A stretch of 39,299 nucleotides of DNA from Bacteroidaceae bacterium (GTDB taxonomy: Bacteria; Bacteroidota; Bacteroidia; Bacteroidales; Bacteroidaceae): positions 1 to 39,299 of the forward strand of contig JAEEHP010000223.1 of assembly GCA_016280855.1 (NCBI GenBank), in the 5' to 3' direction. The stretch's first letter is position 1, and every line of letters starts with the position of its first letter. Below the pieces are notes generated by a model that did no database searches, was not told the origin of the DNA, and saw nothing but the letters and a program-made list of their open reading frames with translations. Below are positions 31,531 through 39,299 of this stretch, piece by piece. The position numbers and the translations under genes are program-made.

Positions 31531-34320
31531 ATGCGTACAGCTAACGAAATCAGAGAGAGCTTCAAACAGTTCTTCGCCGGGAAGGGACACACGATCGTTC
31601 CCTCGGCACCCATGGTCGTCAAGGACGATCCCACACTCATGTTCACCAACGCTGGTATGAACCAGTGGAAAGATATCATCCTTGGCACCAAGGCCCCTGA
31701 GCCACGCCGCCGCGCCGACTCGCAGAAGTGCCTGCGCGTCAGCGGTAAACACAACGACCTCGAGGAGGTGGGACACGACACATACCACCACACGATGTTT
31801 GAGATGCTCGGCAACTGGTCGTTCGGCGACTACTTCAAGGAGGGCGCCATCGACATGGCATGGGAGTACCTGGTCGATGTCATCGGACTCGACCCCAAGG
31901 ACCTCTACGTCACCGTGTTCGAGGGCTCGCCCGAAGAAAACATTCCTCGTGACGATGAGGCTGCCAAGTATTGGGCCAAGCACGTGCCTGCCGACCATAT
32001 CATCAACGGCAACAAGCACGATAACTTCTGGGAAATGGGCGACACAGGCCCTTGCGGTCCTTGTTCAGAGATTCATGTGGACTCCCGTACCCCTGAGCAG
32101 CGTAAGGCCAGTGGCAAGACGGGCCGCGAGCTGGTCAACCAGGACGACCCACAGGTGATTGAGATTTGGAACATCGTGTTCATGCAGTTCAACCGTAAGG
32201 CTGACGGTTCTTTGGAACCCCTGTCGATGAACGTTATTGATACGGGTATGGGCTTCGAGCGTCTCGTCCGTATGATGCAGGGCAAGCACTCGAACTATGA
32301 TACTGACGTGTTCCAGCCCATCATTAAGGCTGAGCAGCAGATCACAGGCCTGAAATACACCACCTTCGAAGAAGAGGTGATGGGTGATGGGTGTTTGGTG
32401 TTGGGGGATAGTCAAGCCATTAACACCCAACACCCAACACCCAACACCCAAGAGCAAATCAACGTCGCCATGCGCGTTTGTGCCGACCACCTGCGTGCTG
32501 TCGCCTTCTCGATTGCCGACGGTCAGCTGCCTTCTAATGCCAAGGCTGGCTACGTCATCCGCCGTATCCTGCGTCGTGCCGTTCGCTATGCCTATACGTT
32601 CCTTGGTCAGAAAGAAGCCTTCCTTTATAAGCTTCTGCCGACGCTCGTCGAAGAGATGGGCGATGCTTTCCCTGAGCTGAAGGCTCAGCAGCAACTCATC
32701 GCCAAGGTGATGAAGGAAGAGGAAGACTCGTTCCTGCGCACCCTCGACAAGGGTATCGCCCTGCTCGACAAGGCGATGGAGCAGTTGCGTGCTGAGAAGA
32801 AGACAGAGCTCGATGGCGTTCAGGCTTTCCGCTTGTTCGACACCTACGGCTTCCCTCTCGACCTCACCGAGCTCATCTGCCGTGAGAACGGCTTCACGGT
32901 CAATGAGGAGCAGTTCAATGTGGAGATGCAGAAACAGAAGGAGCGTGCGCGCAATGCCGCCGCTGTAGAGAACAGCGACTGGGTTACAGTGCATGCCCCC
33001 TTGTCGTCCCCCGAGGGGGACACGATAGTCTCTGCCTCAGAATGTATAGAAGCCCCCTCGGGGGCCGTAGAGGGGGCTACACAGGTATTCGTAGGCTACG
33101 ACTACTCCGAGTACGAATGTCACATTCTGCGCTATCGTAAGGTCACTCAGAAGAAGAACGAGTTCTATGAACTTGTACTCTCAGCCACTCCCTTCTATGG
33201 CGAGATGGGTGGTCAGGTAGGCGACTGTGGTGTGCTGGTTTCAGAAAATGAGACCATCGAGGTCATCGACTCCAAGCGAGAGAACGGTCAGACCGTCCAT
33301 ATCGTGAAGCAGTTGCCCAAGGATCCTTCGGCTCCCTTCATGGCCTGCGTCGATACTGACAAGCGTGATGCCAGTGCAGCCAACCACACCGCTACCCACC
33401 TGCTTGACTATGCCTTGAAGCAGGTGCTTGGCGACCATGTGGAGCAGAAGGGCTCGTTTGTTTCGCCAGACACGCTGCGCTTCGACTTCTCTCACTTCGA
33501 GAAGGTCACCGATGAGCAGCTTCGTGAGGTGGAGCGTCTGGTTAATGATATGATTCGTCAGGACCTGCCCCGCGATGAGCATCGTGACATGCCCATGGAA
33601 GAGGCCAAAAAGCTGGGTGCCATCGCCCTCTTTGGTGAGAAGTATGGTGACAAGGTGCGCGTCATGCGTTTCGGTCCTTCCTGCGAGCTCTGCGGTGGTA
33701 TCCATGCTACGAGCACAGGCCGCATCGGCTTCTTCAAGATTATCTCTGAGAGCTCTGTGGCTGCAGGCATCCGCCGTATCGAGGCCAAGACGGGCAAGGA
33801 GTGTGAGGAACTGCTCTACACGCTTGAAGACACGTTGAAAGCCGTAAAATCGTTCTTCAACAACGCCAAGGACCTGCAGAGTGTCATCCGTAAGTATATT
33901 GAGGAGCATGACTCCATGAAGAAGGAGATAGAGTCGTTCCAGGCACAGGCCGTGGAGCGTGCCGCTAAACAGCTGGTTGAGAAAGCCCGCGAGAAGAATG
34001 GGGTCAAGATCATTACGGCTGTGCTGCCCATGGAGCCTGCCGCTGCCAAGGATCTAGCCTTCAAGGTGCGAGCTGCTGTCGAAGGCTCGCTGCTCTGCGT
34101 GCTGGGCACCAAGGCTGCCGACAAGCCCCAGCTCACCATTATGATGAGCGACGATATGGTCAGCGACCACGGTCTCAATGCCAGTCAGCTGGTGCGTGAA
34201 GCCGCCAAGCTCATTCAGGGTGGCGGTGGCGGACAGCCTCACTTCGCCCAGGCCGGTGGTAAGAATGCCGACGGACTGAGTGCCGCGGTCGATAAGGTTC
34301 TTGAACTGGCTAAACTATAA
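31531..34320 (+). CDS. alaS: Alanyl-tRNA synthetase with two in-frame repeat inserts
   Basis: The 929-aa product charges tRNA-Ala. Domains run in the normal order: class II catalytic core ([31 protein letters not shown]), tRNA-binding helices ([23 protein letters not shown]), an editing domain with [11 protein letters not shown] and CELCGGIHA, and a C-terminal DHHA1-type domain ([14 protein letters not shown]). It is about 55 residues longer than a typical Bacteroides AlaRS (around 872 aa). The excess fits two inserts. Residues ~284-307 come from a hairpin of 7-bp units. Residues ~489-516 (PLSSPEGD to GAVEGA) come from an 83-bp element with inverted ends. Both lie in surface linkers, not motifs. 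The ATG at 31531 is preferred to the preceding GTG. Confidence 0.95.
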   Translation: MRTANEIRESFKQFFAGKGHTIVPSAPMVVKDDPTLMFTNAGMNQWKDIILGTKAPEPRRRADSQKCLRVSGKHNDLEEVGHDTYHHTMFEMLGNWSFGDYFKEGAIDMAWEYLVDVIGLDPKDLYVTVFEGSPEENIPRDDEAAKYWAKHVPADHIINGNKHDNFWEMGDTGPCGPCSEIHVDSRTPEQRKASGKTGRELVNQDDPQVIEIWNIVFMQFNRKADGSLEPLSMNVIDTGMGFERLVRMMQGKHSNYDTDVFQPIIKAEQQITGLKYTTFEEEVMGDGCLVLGDSQAINTQHPTPNTQEQINVAMRVCADHLRAVAFSIADGQLPSNAKAGYVIRRILRRAVRYAYTFLGQKEAFLYKLLPTLVEEMGDAFPELKAQQQLIAKVMKEEEDSFLRTLDKGIALLDKAMEQLRAEKKTELDGVQAFRLFDTYGFPLDLTELICRENGFTVNEEQFNVEMQKQKERARNAAAVENSDWVTVHAPLSSPEGDTIVSASECIEAPSGAVEGATQVFVGYDYSEYECHILRYRKVTQKKNEFYELVLSATPFYGEMGGQVGDCGVLVSENETIEVIDSKRENGQTVHIVKQLPKDPSAPFMACVDTDKRDASAANHTATHLLDYALKQVLGDHVEQKGSFVSPDTLRFDFSHFEKVTDEQLREVERLVNDMIRQDLPRDEHRDMPMEEAKKLGAIALFGEKYGDKVRVMRFGPSCELCGGIHATSTGRIGFFKIISESSVAAGIRRIEAKTGKECEELLYTLEDTLKAVKSFFNNAKDLQSVIRKYIEEHDSMKKEIESFQAQAVERAAKQLVEKAREKNGVKIITAVLPMEPAAAKDLAFKVRAAVEGSLLCVLGTKAADKPQLTIMMSDDMVSDHGLNASQLVREAAKLIQGGGGGQPHFAQAGGKNADGLSAAVDKVLELAKL
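32382..32449 (+). repeat. In-frame hairpin of 7-bp units in alaS
   Basis: The left arm 32382-32405 and right arm 32426-32449 (tandem ACCCAAC units) are inverted copies matching at 22 of 24 bases, around a 20-nt loop. It encodes residues such as [11 protein letters not shown] and [10 protein letters not shown]. Confidence 0.92.
32995..33077 (+). repeat. 83-bp G/C-rich element with inverted ends inside alaS
   Basis: The ends 32995-33019 and 33053-33077 are inverted copies matching at 21 of 25 bases. Each end also folds alone (GTCCCCC-GA-GGGGGAC at 33006-33021; AGCCCCCT with AGGGGGCT at 33051-33078). The frame stays open through it. Confidence 0.9.
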
Positions 34321-34341
34321 AGGCTACTGAACAAGTTTTCC

Positions 34342-34398
34342 CTGCTCCCCTGTAAGGTTCTCTTAATACAGAATCTTTCAGGGGAGCAGTATTTTTTG
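34342..34398 (+). terminator. Rho-independent terminator of alaS
   Basis: CTGCTCCCCTG (34342-34352) pairs perfectly with CAGGGGAGCAG (34379-34389), followed by TATTTTTTGTG. The 26-nt loop holds a further weak stem. It lies 22 bp after the stop. Confidence 0.8.
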
Positions 34399-34539
34399 TG
34401 TTTGTTTCATTAACTACTTTGAAGCGTTTCCACCCTTGTTTCATATTTCATATTCACAAAAACACTTCATATTCATATTTTTTGCTCGCTAAACGCATTT
34501 TTTTTGCAAAAAAAACTGGCATCGTGTTCTACTTTTTCG

Positions 34540-34547
34540 TATATTTG
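34540..34547 (+). promoter_or_regulatory. -7 box of the lipoprotein gene promoter
   Basis: TATATTTG followed by GCAG; only a weak CTGG at about the -33 position (34516-34519). The leader is about 77 nt. Confidence 0.55.
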
Positions 34548-34629
34548 CAGAATCAATTGTGTAGAAAGCAATTGGAAGAGGAAAACGACTGTGATAAACC
34601 GTATTATTAATAACTAAACAAGTGAAATT

Positions 34630-36984
34630 ATGAAAAGACTGAATTTCTTCTTATGGGGTCTTGCGCTTTTCACAGGCCTCTCGTTCACAGCTTGTAGTAG
34701 CAGCAGTGACGACGACAATGGCGGTGGCGGTATGTCTGGTGGTAATGACGGACCTGCTCCTACCGAGTTTACCTATGCAGCACTGACCGGTATCGTTGAA
34801 AACTATGGTACGCCCATTCAGGGTGTGTCTGTGTTAAGCGGCGACCAGGTATTGGCTACAACCGATGCCAACGGCGTATTCACCCTTGATAAGGTGCCCG
34901 CAGGCGATCGTACCATACTGAAGTTCAAGAAGGCTGGCTATACGGACATCGTCCGTGCTATGCCGAAAGTTGAAAACGGCATGTGGCGTGTAGAGATGAT
35001 TCCGGATGGCAACACCCGTAGCACCTCTTTCACTGCCTCACAGGGTGGCGAGGTGACGATTTCACGTACTACGTGGATTAACAATCAATCGAAGGAGTTG
35101 CAAATGAAGGTCGAGTTGCCCAACGCTTATAAAGACGCCAAGGGTAACACCTACACTGGCCAGGTGAATGCAAAGATGGCTTACATCTCTCCTGACGACA
35201 CCAACTTCTCTGAGGTGATGCCTGGTGGTGACTTGGCAGCTATTCGCACGGATGGCAGCGATGCTCAGCTGATTTCCTACGGTATGACTGGTGTGGAGTT
35301 GACCGATGCCAATGGTAATGAGGTGAAGATTGCCGAAGGGTCAGAGGCTACTGTGACCTTCCCCATTCCTACAAGCATGGCCGCAAGTGCTGCTACTCTC
35401 GACGAGATTCCTCTCTGGAGCTTTGACGAGGAGAAAGGCATCTGGGTTGAAGAGGGCGTAGCCAAGAAACAAGGCGACGCTTATGTAGGTAAGGTAAAGC
35501 ACTTCTCTTGGTGGAACCTCGACTATCCTGAGAGCCGCGCTACGTTGAAGGTGATTGCTGAAGATACGAGTGGTAAGAAGCTGCAGAACGTTAAGATTAA
35601 CGTGGATGGACAGCGTACTTGGTACACTGGTTCGGACGGACTTGCCGAAGGCTTTATTCCTTCAGGTACGAAGATTTATGTGGAGGCAACAACCGAATAC
35701 GGCTATCGGGACGAGAAGAAGGTCGGTCCTGTTACGGCAGGTGCTACGGAGACGGTAAACTTCACGCTGCAAAAAGTAGTTGTCATCAGCGGTTCTGTTT
35801 CTGTGGCTTCTGGCAGCAAGACCTGCGTGGTCAATTTCTCATGCGCAAGCGGTAATATGGAAGTTGTTACCGACCTGCTTGGACGCTACAAGTTCTTTGT
35901 ACCTGTTACCTATAAAGGCCTGGCAACTATTTCAGCAAAGAATGGCAAGGGACAAACGGTGTATAAGGATGTCGTGCTTGATGAGAATGACAAGGTGGTC
36001 AACCTGAGCTTCAAGGCAGAAACTGTCGAGAATTCACCTGGCAAGTTAGTCCTGACTCCCGAAGACGGCAAGGGCTCTGTAACCTATACATTCCCGCCTG
36101 CTGCTGAAGGAAATTCTGCATCTGTATCGATCGTTGATTCTACGCTGAGCGTCTCTTATTCGGCCAGTACACGAGAAGAGGAACATAGTATCAGTTTCTC
36201 CATTTCTAACTACGACCCGAATAAGTCCACTTACGATGCTCCGGTATTCTACTTCCGTGAGACTACCTATGATGCAGAGTCGGGCATCTATTCACGCACT
36301 TCCATCAATTGCTATATTAAGGCAAATAGTTGGTCGATGGCAAGCGAGGGTACGCTGACAATTACCAAGTCAGGCGACAATATGACGTTTAAACTTGATG
36401 GAATAAAAGTTATTTATGAAACAGCTGACGACAAGTATGGCGAATGGTTCAAAGACAGCCAGAGAGGTGACGGTAAAGTTTCTGTGGAGTTGACAGCTCC
36501 AATCCGTTTCAAGGCAAAGGGCTACTATAACGAGACCGACATCTCAGTGGTGAAGTCTCAGTTGCCGAGCTTCATGCCGACCCTCAGTGGCAAGAAGTTC
36601 CATGCCATGATTGTTGAGAAGTCTGAAAATTTCGGAAAGGGTGCTGTAGTATGCTACATCGATTCGACCATTACTGACAGTGAATATCAAGACTTGATTA
36701 AGGAGGCTCAGAGCGCATTTGGCGAGCCTGTGAAGATTGCCGGAATGGAGAAATATGAAATGGATGAAGGTCAAAGCGAGCATCAGGAAATGTTCGGTAA
36801 GACCTACTATAAGGATGGTAAGGTTATGAACGTTGCGCGCAACCTGTGGTATCAGCCAGAAAATGAGCGCAATAGCTTCCAGTTCGACGAGGGCTATGTT
36901 TGGGGCGAGAGTTGGAATTCTCTCGTTACGGTACGTGCCTTTGAGAGCGTTAACGTTCCCGTTAGCTCATTGCTGAGATATTAA
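34630..36984 (+). CDS. Large lipoprotein with carboxypeptidase-regulatory-like domains
   Basis: The 784-aa product starts with a lipoprotein signal (MKRLNFFLWGLALFTGLSFTAC, Cys22), followed by a Ser/Asp/Gly-rich tether (SSSSDDDNGGGGMSGG) typical of surface-exposed Bacteroidetes lipoproteins. Residues ~48-122 form a carboxypeptidase-regulatory-like beta fold (TGIVENYGTPIQGVSV, TTDANGVFTLDKVPAGDRTI). A middle region (EGSEATVTFPIPTSM to KVKHFSWWNLDYP) recalls the ZU5-like part of similar surface proteins, and another regulatory-like fold lies at ~300-380 (LKVIAEDTSGKKLQNVKINV). The last ~300 residues are not recognised. The gene is AT-richer than the tam operon and stands alone between its own promoter and terminator. 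Adhesion or glycan binding would be guesses; no catalytic motif is seen. Confidence 0.82.
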   Translation: MKRLNFFLWGLALFTGLSFTACSSSSDDDNGGGGMSGGNDGPAPTEFTYAALTGIVENYGTPIQGVSVLSGDQVLATTDANGVFTLDKVPAGDRTILKFKKAGYTDIVRAMPKVENGMWRVEMIPDGNTRSTSFTASQGGEVTISRTTWINNQSKELQMKVELPNAYKDAKGNTYTGQVNAKMAYISPDDTNFSEVMPGGDLAAIRTDGSDAQLISYGMTGVELTDANGNEVKIAEGSEATVTFPIPTSMAASAATLDEIPLWSFDEEKGIWVEEGVAKKQGDAYVGKVKHFSWWNLDYPESRATLKVIAEDTSGKKLQNVKINVDGQRTWYTGSDGLAEGFIPSGTKIYVEATTEYGYRDEKKVGPVTAGATETVNFTLQKVVVISGSVSVASGSKTCVVNFSCASGNMEVVTDLLGRYKFFVPVTYKGLATISAKNGKGQTVYKDVVLDENDKVVNLSFKAETVENSPGKLVLTPEDGKGSVTYTFPPAAEGNSASVSIVDSTLSVSYSASTREEEHSISFSISNYDPNKSTYDAPVFYFRETTYDAESGIYSRTSINCYIKANSWSMASEGTLTITKSGDNMTFKLDGIKVIYETADDKYGEWFKDSQRGDGKVSVELTAPIRFKAKGYYNETDISVVKSQLPSFMPTLSGKKFHAMIVEKSENFGKGAVVCYIDSTITDSEYQDLIKEAQSAFGEPVKIAGMEKYEMDEGQSEHQEMFGKTYYKDGKVMNVARNLWYQPENERNSFQFDEGYVWGESWNSLVTVRAFESVNVPVSSLLRY

Positions 36985-37008
36985 TCCCCATCATCCACAA
37001 CTAAAAAT

Positions 37009-37042
37009 AGCGGCTCGCAGTTTGGCGGGCCGCTTCTTTTTT
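37009..37042 (+). terminator. Terminator of the lipoprotein gene
   Basis: AGCGGCTCGC (37009-37018) pairs with GCGGGCCGCT (37025-37034), with one G-U pair in RNA and a 6-nt loop, followed by TCTTTTTT. It is convergent with the carboxypeptidase gene and may serve both. Confidence 0.82.
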
Positions 37043-37074
37043 ATCTATAAGTTTACTGGTTGTTACTGCAAAAG

Positions 37075-38274
37075 TTACGGCTCGCACATCGCGTCGCAGA
37101 TGCGGTCTTGTAGGGCGCGACCTTTGCGCCAGCTCATCACGCCTTGATTGATGATGGCGAAGCAGAGCTCATGGCCGTTGGGAGCCGTGCAGTAGCCTGC
37201 CAGCGATACGATGCCTGTCAGCGTACCAGTCTTGGCACGCACGTTGCCTTCCGAGGCCGAGCGTGTCATGCGTTTCTTCAGCGTGCCGTCCTGTCCGGCG
37301 ATGGGCAGCGTGGGTTGCAGGTGCTGGTAGATGGCTTTGTGGCGCCAGGTGTAGCGCAGCAATCGGGTCATCAGTTCGGGCGTGACATAGTTGTAGAGCG
37401 ACAGTCCGCTACCGTCGGCCAGTCGGTAGTCGCTGGCATTCAGACCGATGCTGTTGATCAGTCGGCGGGTGGCAGCCAGTGCATCATCGGCCTTGGCGGG
37501 ACGCCGTCCACTGGCTGCCGCCGTCTGGAAGAGCACGCACTCCGCATAGAAATTGTCGCTGTCTTTCATCATCTTCACCAGCACCTGGTCGAGCGTGTGC
37601 TGACAGGTGCCGATGGCAATGGCACCTGCGGGCAACTGTCCCTCGCCCAGCGTCAGACTGTCGATGGAGAGGCTGTCGTCCATCAAGACCTGCGCGAACT
37701 GCTCCAGGAAGTGAGTGTCGCGACCGATGGTCAGTGGTGAGAGGGTGGGATTCTTGTCATCCCAGCACCATCCTTCGCCCCATTTCAGGGTGTCCTTCAT
37801 CGTCTTGTCGGCCATCAGGCTACCGCGAATGGTGTCGATGCCCAGCTGTCTGATGGCGCGTGCAAAGCCGCGCAGTTCCGGTAGGTCGATCATGGGATCC
37901 ATGCCGCCTACGAAATAGAGGTCGCCGTGGAGTGTGCGGTTGCTGATCTCGCCTGTGTAGTAGAGTAGCGTGTTGAACTTATAGTTCACCCCGAGTTTGT
38001 CGAGAGCCGTGATGGCCGTGACCAGCTTCATGGTGGAGGCCGGACGCATCAGCTGACGGTCGTTGTAGCGGTAGATGGCCGAGTCGGCTGTCAGGTCCCA
38101 CACCATCAGTCCCAACTGTGAGATGTCGAGCAGCGGATCCTGCACGATGACATCGATCTTGCTTTGTAGATTACGTGGCCAGGGCAGCGTGGTCACGCTG
38201 TCGCCTTCTGTGGTCTGTGCGTTGGTACTGCATATGGTCAGTACCAGCATCAAAACTGAAAAAAATCTTCTCAT
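37075..38274 (-). CDS. dacB: PBP4-type D-alanyl-D-alanine carboxypeptidase/endopeptidase
   Basis: The 399-aa product has a signal peptide (MRRFFSVLMLVLTICSTNAQ) and the three active-site motifs of class C penicillin-binding proteins: STMK with Ser80 and Lys83, SDN (in KDSDNFYAEC), and KTG (in RAKTGTLTG). The family insert between the first two motifs is present (residues ~110-230). It trims the D-Ala end of peptidoglycan stems and cleaves cross-links in the periplasm. Start choice: the frame is open to 38301, but the promoter box TACCTTTG (38291-38284) overlaps it, so the ATG at 38274, which begins a good signal peptide, is used. That leaves only a few nucleotides of leader. Confidence 0.9.
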   Translation of the reverse strand: MRRFFSVLMLVLTICSTNAQTTEGDSVTTLPWPRNLQSKIDVIVQDPLLDISQLGLMVWDLTADSAIYRYNDRQLMRPASTMKLVTAITALDKLGVNYKFNTLLYYTGEISNRTLHGDLYFVGGMDPMIDLPELRGFARAIRQLGIDTIRGSLMADKTMKDTLKWGEGWCWDDKNPTLSPLTIGRDTHFLEQFAQVLMDDSLSIDSLTLGEGQLPAGAIAIGTCQHTLDQVLVKMMKDSDNFYAECVLFQTAAASGRRPAKADDALAATRRLINSIGLNASDYRLADGSGLSLYNYVTPELMTRLLRYTWRHKAIYQHLQPTLPIAGQDGTLKKRMTRSASEGNVRAKTGTLTGIVSLAGYCTAPNGHELCFAIINQGVMSWRKGRALQDRICDAMCEP

Positions 38275-38283
38275 AACTGGCTG

Positions 38284-38314
38284 CAAAGGTACACATTTCA
38301 TTGATAACGGCCAA
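38284..38314 (-). promoter_or_regulatory. dacB promoter
   Basis: Minus-strand TTGG (38314-38311), a 19-bp spacer and TACCTTTG (38291-38284). The start codon is only 9 bp beyond the -7 box. Confidence 0.6.
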
Positions 38315-38375
38315 GCGATGAGGGTGCAAAAAGGTTAAACTTCGCTATTTCTGCATGTATTCCGTTGTTTTTGCG

Positions 38376-38383
38376 TACCTTTG
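38376..38383 (+). promoter_or_regulatory. -7 box of the nadB promoter
   Basis: TACCTTTG followed by CAACC, 24 bp before the ATG at 38408. It is divergent from the dacB promoter, 84 bp away. Confidence 0.6.
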
Positions 38384-38407
38384 CAACCACTTTTAAAAGT
38401 TCAGACA

Positions 38408-39299
38408 ATGGTCTATAAGTACGACTTTCTTATTATCGGTGCGGGCGTGGCAGGCATGAGCTATGCCCTGAAGGTAGCGAGGGCCAAGAAAGGCTCTGTT
38501 TGTATTATCTGCAAGACGGGCCTCGACGAGGCCAACACCTCGTTTGCGCAAGGCGGCGTAGCTTCGGTGACGAATCTGGCCGTTGACAATTTCGACAAGC
38601 ATATTGAAGACACGATGATTGCCGGCGACTTTATCTCTGACCGTGCTGCTGTAGAGCAGGTGGTAAGGAAAGCACCTGAGCAGATTCGCGAACTGGTGGA
38701 GTGGGGCGTCAACTTCGACCGCAAGGAGAATGGCGACTTCGATCTGCATCGCGAGGGCGGTCACTCTGAGTTCCGCATCCTGCACCATGCCGACGATACG
38801 GGCGCTGAGATCCAGCGCGGACTGATGGCCGCCGTGCGTGCTTGTCCCGACATCACCGTCAAGGAGAACCACTTTGCCGTGGAGATTATTACCCAGCACC
38901 ACTTAGGTGCAAAGGTCACGCGCCGTTCGCCCTACATCAACTGCTATGGTGCCTACGTACTGAATCCCGACGAGAAGGTCGATACCTACCTGAGTAAGGT
39001 CACGCTCATGTGTACGGGCGGTTGTGGTGCCGTCTATCAGACCACTACGAATCCCGTCATCGCCACGGGCGACGGCGAGGCCATGGTCTATCGTGCCAAG
39101 GGCACTGTGCAGGACATGGAGTTCGTGCAGTTCCATCCCACAGCCCTCTATTCGCCCGGCGAGACCCATCCCGCCTTCCTCATCACCGAGGCCATGCGCG
39201 GCTATGGCGGCATCCTTCGTTTGCCTAACGGCGAGTCGTTCATGGAGAAATACGACGAGCGCCTGTCGCTGGCGCCACGTGACATCGTGGCCCGTGCCA
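38408..39299 (+). CDS. nadB: L-aspartate oxidase, 5' part
   Basis: The gene runs off the right edge; 297 codons are visible. L-aspartate oxidase is the flavoprotein that makes iminoaspartate for NAD synthesis. The visible part shows the FAD-binding LIIGAGVAGMSYAL at residues 7-20, the NTSFAQGGVASV segment contacting FAD, EGGHSEFRILHHADDTGAEI with active-site residues, CTGGCGAVYQTTTNP, and MEFVQFHPTALY, ending near the PRDIVARA helix. These follow NadB more closely than fumarate reductase/succinate dehydrogenase flavoproteins, chiefly through RILHHADDTG. The ATG at 38408 sits 24 bp after a promoter box. nadA and nadC may lie beyond the edge but are not visible. Confidence 0.94.
   Translation, partial: MVYKYDFLIIGAGVAGMSYALKVARAKKGSVCIICKTGLDEANTSFAQGGVASVTNLAVDNFDKHIEDTMIAGDFISDRAAVEQVVRKAPEQIRELVEWGVNFDRKENGDFDLHREGGHSEFRILHHADDTGAEIQRGLMAAVRACPDITVKENHFAVEIITQHHLGAKVTRRSPYINCYGAYVLNPDEKVDTYLSKVTLMCTGGCGAVYQTTTNPVIATGDGEAMVYRAKGTVQDMEFVQFHPTALYSPGETHPAFLITEAMRGYGGILRLPNGESFMEKYDERLSLAPRDIVARA

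Larger units (their letters stand above)
34321..34629 (+). other. AT-rich spacer between alaS and the lipoprotein gene
   Basis: After the alaS terminator, about 200 bp of AT-rich sequence leads to the promoter TATATTTG (34540-34547). No gene is seen; the small ORF at 34398-34610 is AT-driven. Confidence 0.6.

Overview
The window looks like chromosomal DNA from a GC-rich member of the Bacteroidales, probably Prevotella-like. The evidence is the class-typical promoter pattern (-7 box TAnnTTTG, often with TTTG/TTG about 20 bp upstream) before most transcription units, the near absence of purine-rich ribosome binding sites, a TamB gene followed by a lipoprotein-type TamA (TamL), an OMP_b-brl-type outer-membrane receptor, an S9B dipeptidyl peptidase, and the MKKTYIIPEM-type small protein. 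The genus is an inference.

Layout. 1-615: end of a Na+-pumping decarboxylase beta subunit, with a strong terminator. 871-3920 (minus): a DUF349 protein and a CorA-type Mg2+ channel. 3921-5245: gene-poor, repeat-rich DNA with an orphan promoter and a 59-residue small protein. 5246-12164: tamB and tamL, an envelope assembly operon. 12221-12524: a gene graveyard in which a broken YafQ-like toxin remnant abuts an ECF sigma-factor remnant. 12632-14713: an outer-membrane beta-barrel protein whose last 25 codons are repeated at 16189-16266, on the far side of an AT-richer DUF4143 ATPase gene. 16287-20343 (minus): YraN, a GH8 exo-oligoxylanase and a DPP-IV-family peptidase. 20524-23464: gdhA and radA. 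23529-29201 (minus): a complete RND efflux operon (adaptor, pump, TolC-like protein). 29961-31240 (minus): folA and thyA with a 4-bp overlap. 31531-34320: alaS. 34630-36984: a large surface lipoprotein. 37075-38274 (minus): a PBP4-type D-Ala-D-Ala carboxypeptidase. 38408 to the right edge: nadB.

Most genes are ordinary housekeeping or envelope genes. What stands out is the number of short repeat elements. Many share one design: arms made of a few tandem copies of a 7-11 bp (or 21 bp) unit, or a G/C-rich sequence, facing each other as an inverted pair. They fill intergenic gaps (752-854, 4350-4518, 5135-5161, 18066-18137, 21862-21959, 29684-29926, 31280-31335). They also sit in frame inside conserved genes (alaS twice, radA twice, the tolC-like gene twice, the outer-membrane receptor once), where they add about 10-30 residues at points where family members known to me have short linkers. 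One inverted pair brackets the start codon of the tolC-like gene. This may be a mobile or expanding repeat class that tolerates coding insertion; I know of no description of it but cannot search.
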